A stretch of 52,010 bases of DNA from CAVSWN01 sp046728115 (GCA_046728115.1 JBKPDW010000561.1:1-52010); one strand, 5' to 3'. Shown: positions 8,904 through 17,981, counted from the stretch's first letter. Notes: a model not told the origin generated them from the letters alone. Numbers and translations are program-made.

Positions 8904-9805
8904 TTTCCGCCTCCCACCTGACCCGCCGGTTCGGCTCCCGCGTCGCGGTCAATGACGTTTCGATTGAAGTCAACCGGTCGGAGATCGTGGCGCTTCTGGG
9001 CCCCAACGGCGCCGGGAAAACGACGACGCTTCGCATGCTCGCGGGGTTGATCGCGCCAACGGGCGGAACGATCGCGATTGGCGGCGTCCGCATGACGAAG
9101 GCGATCGGCGGTGCGCTTCGTGGGCGAATTGGCTTCCTTCCCGAAACGCCAGGCCTCTGGGATCGCTTGACGGTGCGGGAGAACCTCGCTGTTTATGCCG
9201 GTCTGTACGGCCTCGCCGATGCCGCTCGTATCGTCGACCGCGTCCTGGAGACGTTCGAATTGACCGATCGGGCCGCGACGCGCGCGGCCGAGCTGTCGAA
9301 AGGGATGCGGCAGAAGGTCGCGCTCGCACGGGCGCTCATCCACGATCCCGACATACTGCTGCTCGATGAACCGACCTCGGGGCTGGATCCGGAGATCACG
9401 CGAAGTTTTCGGCAGCTGCTCGTCGACCGTAGAAGCGCCGGCTGCGCCATTCTCGTCTCGACGCACAACCTGGACGAGGCCGAGCGCATCGCGGATCGCG
9501 TCGCGGTGCTGCAGGAGCGACTGGTTGCCGTCGGGACGCCGACGGCCTTGCGTCAGCGGCTGACGACCGGTCGTGTGCTCATCAGAATCGCGGGCACGCC
9601 CTTGTCGTATCTCGACGTCGCTCGGCGTTTCGATCCGCGGGCGTTTGTGGAAGGCGAGATGCTGATCGTGAACGCTGCGCACGGGCAGGAGCAGACGCCC
9701 GGGCTGGTCGCGGCTCTGGTGAGCGCTCGCGCGCGCATCCTGGAGGTGCGCCCGGAAATGCCGGCGCTCGAAGACGTGTACCTGCACCTGGTGGGCGACG
9801 CATGA
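8900..9805 (+). CDS. ABC transporter ATP-binding protein (ABC-2 / Nat type)
   Basis: A 301-residue ATPase subunit. Walker A is GPNGAGKT (34-41), the signature is LSKGMRQKVALARAL, Walker B is ILLLDEPTSGLDPE and the switch His is in STHNLDEAERIADR. The C-terminal 80 residues form the extra domain seen in CcmA/NatA-like exporters. The start ATG overlaps the preceding stop (ATGA), and the stop overlaps the permease start the same way, so the three genes form one translational unit. The cargo is unknown. Confidence 0.93.
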   Translation: MISASHLTRRFGSRVAVNDVSIEVNRSEIVALLGPNGAGKTTTLRMLAGLIAPTGGTIAIGGVRMTKAIGGALRGRIGFLPETPGLWDRLTVRENLAVYAGLYGLADAARIVDRVLETFELTDRAATRAAELSKGMRQKVALARALIHDPDILLLDEPTSGLDPEITRSFRQLLVDRRSAGCAILVSTHNLDEAERIADRVAVLQERLVAVGTPTALRQRLTTGRVLIRIAGTPLSYLDVARRFDPRAFVEGEMLIVNAAHGQEQTPGLVAALVSARARILEVRPEMPALEDVYLHLVGDA

Positions 9806-10596
9806 CGCGGATCCGCGCGTTGATCGCAAAGGAATTCGCGGACCTCCGCCGAAACCCCGCGGCGCTCGTGCCGGTGATAGTGATCACGGCGATCGCCCTC
9901 GTGTTGCCGTTCGCGTTCACGGTCGGTGTACCGCTCCTCCTCGGCCAGCCGCTGTCCGATGACCCGAGCATGGAACAGGTCAGCGCCATCACCGGGCCCG
10001 ATCGAGCCCTGAATGTCGAAGCGCGCGTCCAGTTCTTCCTCTTTCAACAGTTCCTGCTGGTCTTCCTCCTGACGCCGATCACCGGCGCGATGTCGCTCGC
10101 GGCACATGCGATCATCGGCGAGAAGCAGGCGCGAACGCTCGAGCCGCTGCTCGCCACTCCGCTGTCCACGTCTGAGCTGCTTGTCGCCAAGATCGTAGGC
10201 GCGCTGGCGCCCACGCTGGCAATTTCGTTCGTCGGCCTCGCGCTCTATTTCGTCGGCATCGCAATGCTGAGCGAGCCAGGCGTGTTGCAGGCGATGCTCG
10301 CGCTTCGGACGGTGGCGCTGATCTTCCTTGTCGGCCCCGCGGTGGCGCTGGTGGCTCTCCAGGCTGCGCTTGTGATCTCCTCCCGCGTCAACGACGCTCG
10401 GACGGCGCAGCAATTCGGCGTACTGATCATCATTCCGCTCACGGCAGTGGTCGTCGCGCAATTCGCCGGGATGATGTGGTTGTCGGCAAGATGGCTCGCG
10501 GTAATCGGTCTTGCACTGCTCGGCCTATGGCTCGCGCTCACGCTCCTCAGCGTGTTGTTGTTCGATCGGGAATCGATTCTGACGCGCTGGAAATAG
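9802..10596 (+). CDS. ABC-2 type permease (NatB-like)
   Basis: A 264-residue integral membrane protein with about six transmembrane segments and the ABC-2 hallmark EKQARTLEPLLATPLSTSELLVAKI in the cytoplasmic loop after TM2. A large extracytoplasmic loop (about residues 48-80) follows TM1, as in NatB. It partners the ATPase encoded immediately upstream (ATGA overlap). Na+ or small-molecule export is typical of the family, but the substrate cannot be read from sequence. Confidence 0.9.
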   Translation: MTRIRALIAKEFADLRRNPAALVPVIVITAIALVLPFAFTVGVPLLLGQPLSDDPSMEQVSAITGPDRALNVEARVQFFLFQQFLLVFLLTPITGAMSLAAHAIIGEKQARTLEPLLATPLSTSELLVAKIVGALAPTLAISFVGLALYFVGIAMLSEPGVLQAMLALRTVALIFLVGPAVALVALQAALVISSRVNDARTAQQFGVLIIIPLTAVVVAQFAGMMWLSARWLAVIGLALLGLWLALTLLSVLLFDRESILTRWK

Positions 10597-10613
10597 CCGG
10601 GTTGGCCAAGTGT

Positions 10614-10619
10614 TAGAGT
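10614..10619 (+). promoter_or_regulatory. -10 hexamer of the beta-oxidation operon
   Basis: TAGAGT lies 6 nt before the GTG of fadN with no Shine-Dalgarno between, which fits a leaderless start. I see no clear -35. Confidence 0.5.
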
Positions 10620-10625
10620 ACGGCT

Positions 10626-12836
10626 GTGATTCGATCGGTGGCTGTTCTGGGTGCGGGCACGATGGGTGCCCAGATCGCCGCGCACGTCGCCAACGCCGGG
10701 TTGCCCGCGCTGCTTCTCGATTTGAGCACCGAGATCGCCCGCGAAGGCTTGAAGCGGGCGCAGGCACTCAAACCGGATCCCTTTTTCACGCCATCTACTC
10801 CGCGCCTGGTCGACATCGGCAACTTCGATTCGGAGCTCGGCCGCCTCGCGGCCGTCGACTGGATCATCGAGGCCGTCATCGAGCAGGTTGACGTCAAGCG
10901 CTCGATCCTCGAACGTGTCGACGCGGTACGCCGGCCCGGGTCGTATGTCAGCACCAATACGTCCGGCATTCGAATCGCGGCGCTGGCTGAAGGGCGAAGC
11001 CCGGACTTCCGGCGCCACTGCCTCGGCACGCACTTCTTCAACCCGCCGCGCTACCTGCACCTCGTGGAAATGATTCCGACACCGGAAACGGATCCCGGAG
11101 TCCTGCACCGTCTCTCGGAGTTCGTGGATCATCGCCTGGGCAAAGGCGTCGTCATCGCGAAAGACACGCCGAACTTCATCGCCAATCACATCGGCGTCTA
11201 CGGCGTGTTGCAGGTCCTCCGTGCGCTCGAAACCGGCGACTACACGATCGAAGAGATCGATGCCATTACGGGACCCGCGATCGGACGACCCAAGAGCGCG
11301 ACGTTCCGCACGATGGACATCGCCGGCATCGACATCCTCGCCCACGTCGCGGCAAACCTCCAGCTCGAGATGCCCCGAATCATCACTGACCTCGTCGATC
11401 GGGGCTGGATCGGCGAGAAAGCGGGTCAGGGATTCTACAGGCGGGTGAAGACCGCGGACGGCACCGAGATCCAGACACTCGACGCCGGGACGATGACCTA
11501 TCGGCCGAGGCAGCCGGCGCGCCTCCCGGCTCTGGACGCCGCACGTGCCATCGAAGATGCCGGCGCCCGCGTCAAGACGCTCTTCGGTGGTCCCGACAAG
11601 GTGGGAGTGTTCCTGCGCGAGACGCTGGGTCCGACGCTCCGCTATACCGCTCGCGTGACGCCGGAGATTGCGTACTCGATAGACGATGTCGATCGCGCGA
11701 TGCGCTGGGGGTTCGGCTGGGAGCGCGGGCCGTTCGAGATCATGGACGTGATCGGTCCGTGCGATGGCCTGAGGGACGTCTTTCCACCTGGCCGCCCGAC
11801 CTTTCGCGACGCGGCCCTTTCGCCCGCCGCGTCCGACCTGCAGATCCTCAAGTCCGCGAGAGAGCGCCAGCGGATCGTTCGCAGCAATCCCGGCGCCAGC
11901 CTCGTCGATCTCGATGATGGCGTGCTGGCCGTGGAATTCCACTCGAAGATGAACGCCATCGGCGGAGACACGGTGGAGATGCTGCACGCGGGCCTGAAGG
12001 AGGCCTCTAAAAACTTCGTGGCGCTGGTCGTCGGCAACGACGCTGTCAATTTCTCGGCAGGCGCGAATCTGATGCTCGTGCTGCTCGAAGCGCAGGAAGG
12101 CAATTGGGACGACATTGATCTGATGATCAGGACCTTTCAGAACAGCACCCAGGCGCTGCGGTTCGCAGACATTCCCGTGATCGTGGCGCCGGCCGGGATG
12201 ACGTTCGGCGGCGGCTGCGAAATTGCCTTGCACGGCGATCGCGTCCAGGCTGCCGCCGAGAGTTACATCGGGTTGGTGGAGGTCGGCGTCGGGCTGATAC
12301 CGGCCGGTGGCGGCACGAAGGAAATGCTGGCGCGAGCGGTGGACGGACAGCCGCCAGGAGTCGACCTGCTGCCGTTGGTCCAGCGCGTGTTCGAAACGAT
12401 TGGCTTCGCGAAGGTGTCCACGAGCGCTGAGGAAGCACGCACGCTCGGCTTCCTCGACAACGCCGATCGCATCACGATGAATCGCGAACGGCTCATCGCC
12501 GACGCGAAGGCCTACGCGCTGGAACGCGTGCGCGAGGGCTTTGCTCGAAAGATCCCGAGAGCGGCGGTTCCTGTTGGAGGAGAGGGCCTGCTGGCGGCGC
12601 TGAAGCTCGGCCTTCATCTCGCCTGGCGGGCCGGCCGCATCAGCGATCACGACGTCGTCGTCGGCCGCGCGCTGGCAAACGTGCTGGCGGGCGGCCCCCT
12701 GCCGCATCAGACGACCGTGGGAGAACAATATCTGCTGGATCTCGAACGTGAAGCGTTTCTCAAGCTGTGCGGCGAGCGCAAGACGCTCGAACGAATTCAG
12801 CACACCTTGAAAACGGGAAAGCCGCTGCGCAATTGA
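10626..12836 (+). CDS. fadN: 3-hydroxyacyl-CoA dehydrogenase / enoyl-CoA hydratase (FadN type)
   Basis: A 736-residue bifunctional beta-oxidation enzyme: hydration of 2-enoyl-CoA and NAD-dependent oxidation of 3-hydroxyacyl-CoA. The domain order is dehydrogenase first and crotonase last, as in Bacillus FadN and opposite to E. coli FadB. The Rossmann motif is VLGAGTMGAQIAAHVANAG (7-25), the catalytic His136 lies in GTHFFNPPRYLHLVEMI with Glu148. A C-terminal crotonase domain (from about 415) has oxyanion glycines (FGGGCEIALHGD) and the catalytic Glu in GLVEVGVGLIPAGGG. The GTG start opens the Rossmann strand and sits 6 nt after a -10 box. It is the first gene of a five-gene fatty-acid degradation operon. 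Confidence 0.94.
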   Translation: MIRSVAVLGAGTMGAQIAAHVANAGLPALLLDLSTEIAREGLKRAQALKPDPFFTPSTPRLVDIGNFDSELGRLAAVDWIIEAVIEQVDVKRSILERVDAVRRPGSYVSTNTSGIRIAALAEGRSPDFRRHCLGTHFFNPPRYLHLVEMIPTPETDPGVLHRLSEFVDHRLGKGVVIAKDTPNFIANHIGVYGVLQVLRALETGDYTIEEIDAITGPAIGRPKSATFRTMDIAGIDILAHVAANLQLEMPRIITDLVDRGWIGEKAGQGFYRRVKTADGTEIQTLDAGTMTYRPRQPARLPALDAARAIEDAGARVKTLFGGPDKVGVFLRETLGPTLRYTARVTPEIAYSIDDVDRAMRWGFGWERGPFEIMDVIGPCDGLRDVFPPGRPTFRDAALSPAASDLQILKSARERQRIVRSNPGASLVDLDDGVLAVEFHSKMNAIGGDTVEMLHAGLKEASKNFVALVVGNDAVNFSAGANLMLVLLEAQEGNWDDIDLMIRTFQNSTQALRFADIPVIVAPAGMTFGGGCEIALHGDRVQAAAESYIGLVEVGVGLIPAGGGTKEMLARAVDGQPPGVDLLPLVQRVFETIGFAKVSTSAEEARTLGFLDNADRITMNRERLIADAKAYALERVREGFARKIPRAAVPVGGEGLLAALKLGLHLAWRAGRISDHDVVVGRALANVLAGGPLPHQTTVGEQYLLDLEREAFLKLCGERKTLERIQHTLKTGKPLRN

Positions 12837-13627
12837 ACATCATCGATCGCGGCAACGGTCCGGCGCTCGTGCTGATTCCGGGCATTCAAGGGCGATGGGA
12901 ATATCACCGCCCGGCCATCGAGGCACTCGCTCGGCACTTTCGCGTGGTGACGTTTTCGTTGAGCGGCGAGCGCGGGTCGGGACGCATCTTCGAACGATCT
13001 CGCGGACTCGACAACTACACGGCCCAGATCCTGGCCGCGCTGGACGCTGCGAGCATCGACCAGGCGATCGTTTGCGGTGTATCGTTCGGTGGCATACCGG
13101 CCATTCGATTCGCCGCCGCGCATCCGGCCCGCTGTCGGGCGCTCGTGCTCGTGTCGACGCCCCGACCGGGCCTCCAGCTTCGCCCCAAGCATCGAATCTA
13201 CGTCCGCGTGCCATGGCTGTTCGCGCCGCTGTTCATCGTCGAGACGCCGTTCAGGCTTCGAGAGGAAATCCGCCGGGCGCTGCCCGATCGAACCAGCCGC
13301 GCGGCATTCCGACGCAGGATTACACAGACGTTCTTCAGCGCGCGGCCCTCGTTCTCGCTCATGGCGGAACGCGGCCGCATGATCGTCACCAACGATCCAT
13401 CGCTGGACTGTGCGCGGATCACGGCGCCGACGCTCGTCGTTACCGGGGAAGTGGGGCTGGATCATGTGGTGCCGGTCGAGGGCTCGTCGGAGTACACCCG
13501 ACTTATCCGGGGCGCCCGCTCGGTGGTGTTGGAACACACGGGACACGTCGGCAGCAATACACGGCCCGATGCCTTCGCCGATCTGATTCGCAGCTTCGTG
13601 GACGATCTGCGTGATGCCGCTGCGTGA
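12833..13627 (+). CDS. Alpha/beta hydrolase inside the fad operon
   Basis: A 264-residue alpha/beta-hydrolase. The oxyanion region is LVLIPGIQGR near the N-terminus, the nucleophile elbow is CGVSFGGIPA, an acid is expected around LVVTGEVGLD and the His is in EHTGHVGSN. I prefer the TTG start whose last two bases and following A form the fadN stop (TTGA overlap), because the fold begins directly after it. The ATG at 12767 would add a non-conserved tail and overlap fadN by 70 bases. A thioesterase or lactonase-like role within fatty-acid degradation is possible but inferred only from position. Confidence 0.8.
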   Translation: MNIIDRGNGPALVLIPGIQGRWEYHRPAIEALARHFRVVTFSLSGERGSGRIFERSRGLDNYTAQILAALDAASIDQAIVCGVSFGGIPAIRFAAAHPARCRALVLVSTPRPGLQLRPKHRIYVRVPWLFAPLFIVETPFRLREEIRRALPDRTSRAAFRRRITQTFFSARPSFSLMAERGRMIVTNDPSLDCARITAPTLVVTGEVGLDHVVPVEGSSEYTRLIRGARSVVLEHTGHVGSNTRPDAFADLIRSFVDDLRDAAA

Positions 13628-14285
13628 AATCAACGGGCCGGCGGGCCGGCTGGAAGCGCTGCTCGAAGAGCCTGCGTCGGAACGCAGCGTGGGTGACGAT
13701 GGCATTCTGAAAACGGGGGACGCCGGTCGCGTGCGCGCGGCGGTCGTCCTGGCGCACCCGCATACGGAGTACGGCGGCACGATGCACACGAAGGTGGTGT
13801 ATCAGTCGGCGAAGGCGTTGAGTCGCATCGGCTGTGCTGTCCTGCGGTTCAACTTTCGCGGCGCCGGCGCGAGCACGGGCGTGTTCGCGAACGGCAAAGG
13901 CGAAATGGACGACTTTCGCGCCGCGCTCGACGTGATGTCGGGTCGGTATCCGGAGACACCGATGTGGGCGGCGGGGATGTCGTTTGGTTCGTGGGTGGCG
14001 GCCACGGTTGGCGTCGAGGATCCACGCGTCACCACCCTTCTGGCGATCTCGATCCCTATCGGCCATTACGATTTCGAACCGGTCGCGAAAAGCCCGAAGG
14101 CGAAATTCTTCATCCATGGGGAACGCGATGAAATCTGCGCGTTGAAGGACGTTCGCGAGTTCTACGCGCGCGCCATGGAGCCGAAGGAGTTGGTCGTGAT
14201 TGACGCCGCCGATCACCTGTTCGACGGGAAGGTCGGCGAGGTCGCGGACGCAATCGAGGACTTGTTAGGGGATTGGTCGCAATGA
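13614..14285 (+). CDS. Small alpha/beta hydrolase (COG2945-like)
   Basis: A 223-residue hydrolase of the short alpha/beta class. It has LAHPHTEYGGTMHTKVVYQ near the N-terminus, the nucleophile in AAGMSFGSWVAA, the acid in FIHGERDEICAL and the His in IDAADHLFDG. Loop RFNFRGAGASTG is typical of this group. It overlaps its upstream neighbour by 14 bases and the thiolase by four (ATGA), so expression is tied to the fad genes. The substrate is unknown; an acyl ester or acyl-CoA is plausible from context. Confidence 0.85.
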   Translation: MPLREINGPAGRLEALLEEPASERSVGDDGILKTGDAGRVRAAVVLAHPHTEYGGTMHTKVVYQSAKALSRIGCAVLRFNFRGAGASTGVFANGKGEMDDFRAALDVMSGRYPETPMWAAGMSFGSWVAATVGVEDPRVTTLLAISIPIGHYDFEPVAKSPKAKFFIHGERDEICALKDVREFYARAMEPKELVVIDAADHLFDGKVGEVADAIEDLLGDWSQ

Positions 14286-15499
14286 ATGATGCAGTGATCG
14301 TTGCCGCAACTCGTACGGCTGTCGGCAAAGCGCCGAACGGCACGCTTCGGGGCACCAGGCCCGACGAGCTTGGAGCCCTTGTCATCGCCGCAGCGATGCG
14401 CCGTGCACCAGGCGTCGCGTCTGGTGATATCGACGATGTGATTCTGGGCTGTGCGATGCCCGAAGCGGAGCAAGGCATGAACGTGGCGCGCATCGCGAGT
14501 TTGCGCGCGGGCATTCCGGTGAGTGCCTCCGCCGTCACCGTCAACCGCTTCTGCTCGTCTGGACTTCAGGCGATCGCGTATGCCGCGGAGCGGATCATGT
14601 GCGGCGCCGCGTCGGTGATCGTCGCCGGCGGCACCGAGTCGATGAGCCTGATCCCGATGGGCGGTCACAAGGTGGCGCCGAACCCGACGCTGATGGATCG
14701 ATATCCGGACGTCTACCTGAGCACCGGACTGGTTGCCGAGAACCACGCGCGCGAGTCAGGTATCTCGCGTGACGAGCAGGACGCGTTCGCCCTGCGAAGT
14801 CATCAGCGCGCCGTCGCAGCGATCGATGCTGGTCGCTTCGCGGAAGAAATTGCTCCGGTGATGGCGACGGTTATCGACGGTGGTAATGGCGTCAGACCTC
14901 CTTCAAGCAGTCAAAATTCCAAAACGGAGCCCGCCGCGAACCTCAAACAGGTGACCTTTGCCGTCGACGAGGGACCGCGCCGCGACACGTCGCTGGACGC
15001 ACTGGGGAAGCTGCGACCCGCGTTTCACCTGAAAGGATCTGTGACGGCGGGCAATTCTTCGCAGATGAGCGATGGCGCCTCGGCAGTCATCGTCACGTCG
15101 GCTGAGTACGCTCGTGAACGGGGGCTGACCCCAATGGCCCGGTTCGTGACGTTCGCCACGGCGGGAGTCGAGCCGGAACGTTTCGGCATTGGACCGGTGC
15201 CCGCCATGCAAAAGGCGCTGAAGCGGACCGGACTGAACCTGGATGACATCGATCTCATCGAGTTGAACGAGGCATTCGCCGCGCAGGTCCTCGCATGCCT
15301 CCGGGTCCTGCCGATCGATCCCGAACGGCTGAACGTCAACGGCGGCGCTATCGCGCTGGGCCATCCCCTTGGATGCACCGGGGCGAAGCTCACGACTTCC
15401 CTTCTGCATGAAATGCGGCGACGAAACACACGCTACGGGATGGTGACAATGTGTGTAGGCGGGGGAATGGGCGCCGCCGGAATTTTTGAGAGAATCTGA
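14282..15499 (+). CDS. fadA: Acetyl-CoA C-acyltransferase (3-ketoacyl-CoA thiolase)
   Basis: A 405-residue thiolase that cleaves 3-ketoacyl-CoA to acetyl-CoA in the last step of beta-oxidation. The nucleophile is Cys91 in NRFCSSGLQA; the acid/base residues are in NGGAIALGHPLGCTGAKL and in CVGGGMGAAG. The ATG overlaps the preceding stop. One oddity is a stretch of about 20 residues (roughly 199-221, NGVRPPSSSQNSKTEP...) between the VIDGG strand and DEGPRRDTS that is unlike thiolase sequence and low in complexity. It starts at a GGCGTCAGACC word also found at 25786-25796. Confidence 0.94.
   Translation: MNDAVIVAATRTAVGKAPNGTLRGTRPDELGALVIAAAMRRAPGVASGDIDDVILGCAMPEAEQGMNVARIASLRAGIPVSASAVTVNRFCSSGLQAIAYAAERIMCGAASVIVAGGTESMSLIPMGGHKVAPNPTLMDRYPDVYLSTGLVAENHARESGISRDEQDAFALRSHQRAVAAIDAGRFAEEIAPVMATVIDGGNGVRPPSSSQNSKTEPAANLKQVTFAVDEGPRRDTSLDALGKLRPAFHLKGSVTAGNSSQMSDGASAVIVTSAEYARERGLTPMARFVTFATAGVEPERFGIGPVPAMQKALKRTGLNLDDIDLIELNEAFAAQVLACLRVLPIDPERLNVNGGAIALGHPLGCTGAKLTTSLLHEMRRRNTRYGMVTMCVGGGMGAAGIFERI
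14882..14948. repeat. In-frame insert in fadA carrying a GGCGTCAGACC word
   Basis: About 66 bases within fadA are AT-richer than the rest of the gene and encode serine/asparagine-rich residues outside the thiolase consensus. The GGCGTCAGACC at 14888-14898 matches 25786-25796, next to a TGGGGTCAGACCCCA palindrome. The borders are estimated from protein family expectation, not from a measured alignment. Confidence 0.4.
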
Positions 15500-15501
15500 T
15501 C

Positions 15502-17283
15502 ATGCTGACCACAAGCGAACCGGCCGTCCTTCGCGGCGGCGAATGGCTTTTGCAGCCGACAGATGCATCGTCGGTCTTCACGCCCGAGAGAATGACCGAC
15601 GAGCACCGGCTGATTGGACGAACGGCGCTGCAGTTCGTCGAGAAGGAAGTTTTGCCCAGACTCGACGAGCTCGAGCAGAAGAACTGGACGCTGGCACGCG
15701 ATCTCGTGAAGCGCTGCGGCGATCTCGGGCTGCTCGGCGTGGACGTACCGGAGGCCTACGGCGGCGTGGGGCTCGACAAGGTGAGCTCGCTTGTCGTCAG
15801 CGAGCGCATGTCGCGCTCGGCGTCGTTTGGCGCCACGTGGGGTGCCTCGGCCAACCTGACGGTGATTCCGATCTTCCTGTTTGGCACCGAGGCGCAGAAG
15901 CAGAAGTACCTCCCGAAACTCCTCGCCGGCGAGATCATCGGCGCCTACGGGCTGAGCGAAACGGGATCCGGATCGGATGCGTTGGGCGCTCGCACACGCG
16001 CAACACGACAGCCGGACGGCACCTTCGTGCTGAACGGTGAAAAGATGTGGATCACCAACGGCGGGTTTGCGGATCTGTTCGTGGTGTTCGCCAAACTCGA
16101 CGGCGAGCAGTTCACCGCCTTCCTCGTCGAGCGTGGCTTCGGCGTCAAGAGCGGCAAGGAAGAGCACAAGATGGGCCTCCACGGCTCGTCGACGACCGCG
16201 CTGGTGTTCCAGGACGTGCACGTGCCGGCCGAGAACGTCCTGGGAGAAATCGGGAAGGGTCACAAAGTCGCCTTCAACGTCCTGAACTTCGCGCGCTTCA
16301 AGCTCGGGGCCGCATGCAGCGGCGGGGCGTACGGCGCGGTTGCCGAAGCGGCCAAATATGCCGCGAGCAGACGCCAATTCGGACAGGCAATCGCTTCCTT
16401 CGGCGCGATCAAGCACAAAATCGGCGAGATGGTCAGCCGGACGTTCGTGATCGAAAGCCTGCTGTACCGCACGGCCGGCCTCGTGGATGCGCGCATCGCG
16501 GCCACCCCGCACGCCGCCACTGATGGATCGGCGGCGCTGTCGGCCTTCGAGGAATACGCAATCGAGGCGTCAATCGCCAAAGTCGCCGGCAGCGAGGCGC
16601 TCAACTATGTGCTCGACGAGAACATCCAGATCCACGGCGGCAACGGCTACGTGCGCGACTACCCGGCGGAACGTCATTTCCGCGATGCGCGCGTGAACCG
16701 CATCTTCGAAGGCACGAACGAAATCAACCGACTGTTGATTCCGGGGATGCTGGCGCGGCGGGCCCTGAAAGGCGACCTTGGTCTGATCCCGGCAGCGAAG
16801 GCACTGCAGGAAGAATTGCTCGGATCGCCGTCGATTCCCCCAGCCGACGACGCCGCCCTGGCAGGCGAGCGTCGCGCTGTTGATGCCTTCAAGAAGACCG
16901 CGCTGATGATGCTCGGTCTGGCAATGCAAACCTACGGGCAGAAGCTGTCAGACGAGCAGGAAGTGCTCACGCACATCGCGGACATCGTCATCGACACGTA
17001 CAGCGCAGAGAGCGCAGTGCTGCGTGCCGAAGCCGCGTTCAACTCTCACGCCTCCAACGCCTCGTTCCAGGCGGACGTGGCGCGCGTGTTCGTCAACGAC
17101 GCCGCGATGCGCATCGAAGCGGCGGCGAAACAGGCGCTGGCCGCCATGACCGAAGGCGACACGCTTCGCACGATGCTCGCGGGCCTGCGACGGCTTCTCA
17201 AGGTCACGCCCATCAACACTGTTGCACCGCGACGGCGGCTGGCGGATGAGACGGTTGCGCGAGGCGCATATCCGTTCGCTTAG
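15502..17283 (+). CDS. fadE: Acyl-CoA dehydrogenase (long-chain / VLCAD-like)
   Basis: A 593-residue FAD-dependent dehydrogenase for the first step of beta-oxidation. The N-terminal helical domain carries GLLGVDVPEAYGGVGLDKV; the middle domain has GAYGLSETGSGSDALGARTR and KMWITNGGFADLFVVF; the C-terminal domain has the catalytic Glu in RIFEGTNEINR. The roughly 170 extra C-terminal residues after the standard core (from about 430) match the VLCAD/ACAD9 extension. GAGAG lies about 10 nt before the ATG. It closes the fadN-A-E set. Electrons would go to an ETF not encoded here. Confidence 0.94.
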   Translation: MLTTSEPAVLRGGEWLLQPTDASSVFTPERMTDEHRLIGRTALQFVEKEVLPRLDELEQKNWTLARDLVKRCGDLGLLGVDVPEAYGGVGLDKVSSLVVSERMSRSASFGATWGASANLTVIPIFLFGTEAQKQKYLPKLLAGEIIGAYGLSETGSGSDALGARTRATRQPDGTFVLNGEKMWITNGGFADLFVVFAKLDGEQFTAFLVERGFGVKSGKEEHKMGLHGSSTTALVFQDVHVPAENVLGEIGKGHKVAFNVLNFARFKLGAACSGGAYGAVAEAAKYAASRRQFGQAIASFGAIKHKIGEMVSRTFVIESLLYRTAGLVDARIAATPHAATDGSAALSAFEEYAIEASIAKVAGSEALNYVLDENIQIHGGNGYVRDYPAERHFRDARVNRIFEGTNEINRLLIPGMLARRALKGDLGLIPAAKALQEELLGSPSIPPADDAALAGERRAVDAFKKTALMMLGLAMQTYGQKLSDEQEVLTHIADIVIDTYSAESAVLRAEAAFNSHASNASFQADVARVFVNDAAMRIEAAAKQALAAMTEGDTLRTMLAGLRRLLKVTPINTVAPRRRLADETVARGAYPFA

Positions 17284-17315
17284 CTGGGCAGCGGGCAATT
17301 TCGATTCGAACACCC

Positions 17316-17981
17316 ATGATCAGCCACGAGAACACGAAGACACGAAACACAAGACGTCCTCTCGTGCTTTCGTGGTTTCGTAGCCTTTGTGGAATCGTCG
17401 TTCTGGCGACCGTCGTCGGAGCGTGCTCGAATGTCCCTCCAGAAGAGAAAGACTACGCGGCGAAGATCTCGGCCGACCGCGCGGCCAAGGATGCCGCCTT
17501 TGCCGCCAGCGACGATCCGGTCCCGCGTGCGAATCACACGGTGTTCCTGCCGCTGGCGTACTTTCCGATCGATCCGGACTACAACGTGCCGGCCGCGCTG
17601 AAAGCGTCGAACGACGAGACCGTCATCGAGATGCCGACGTCAACCGGCGGCGCCGACAAGTTTCGACGGGCGGGTACGCTGGAATTTGCGCTGAAGGGAC
17701 ACTCCCTGCAGCTGACCGCGTTCGTCCCAGCGGCCTCGAAGTCGGTCGATCGGCTGTTCGTGCCGTTCACCGATATGACGACCGGGACCGAAACCTATTC
17801 GGCCGGCCGCTATCTGGACCTCGATCGCACCGCGACCGGCATCTACGAGATCGACTTCAACCGCGCGTATATTCCCTACTGCTATTACAACCCCACCTAC
17901 GAGTGTCCGTTTCCCCCGCGTGAAAATCGCTTGCAGCTTCCCGTACGGGCCGGGGAACGGATGAAGAAACGAGAGAATTGA
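17316..17981 (+). CDS. DUF1684 family lipoprotein
   Basis: A 221-residue protein with a lipoprotein signal (h-region CGIVVLATVVGAC, lipid-modified Cys about residue 37) and a DUF1684 domain. The family's closing signature is clear: ETYSAGRYLDLDR, then DFNRAYIPYCYYNPTYECP and ENRLQLPVRAGE. The function of DUF1684 is unknown. The N-terminus is encoded by a CACGAAGA-type repeat. The ATG lies within its left border, and a GTG at 17364 in the right arm would give a shorter, more usual signal peptide. It is followed by a HAD gene with a TTGA overlap. Confidence 0.85.
   Translation: MISHENTKTRNTRRPLVLSWFRSLCGIVVLATVVGACSNVPPEEKDYAAKISADRAAKDAAFAASDDPVPRANHTVFLPLAYFPIDPDYNVPAALKASNDETVIEMPTSTGGADKFRRAGTLEFALKGHSLQLTAFVPAASKSVDRLFVPFTDMTTGTETYSAGRYLDLDRTATGIYEIDFNRAYIPYCYYNPTYECPFPPRENRLQLPVRAGERMKKREN
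17324..17392. repeat. Inverted repeat of CACGAAGA-type words, partly coding
   Basis: The left arm 17324-17350 contains ACACGAAG-like words in tandem. The right arm 17362-17392 is the imperfect reverse complement, with an 11-nt loop. It overlaps the first codons of the DUF1684 lipoprotein. A second member lies at 31936-32010. Confidence 0.75.

Noticed and set aside
10245..12803. An 852-codon open frame on the minus strand across fadN
   Set aside because: It is the GC-rich antisense shadow of fadN. The translation is Arg/His/Asp-rich with no recognisable domain.
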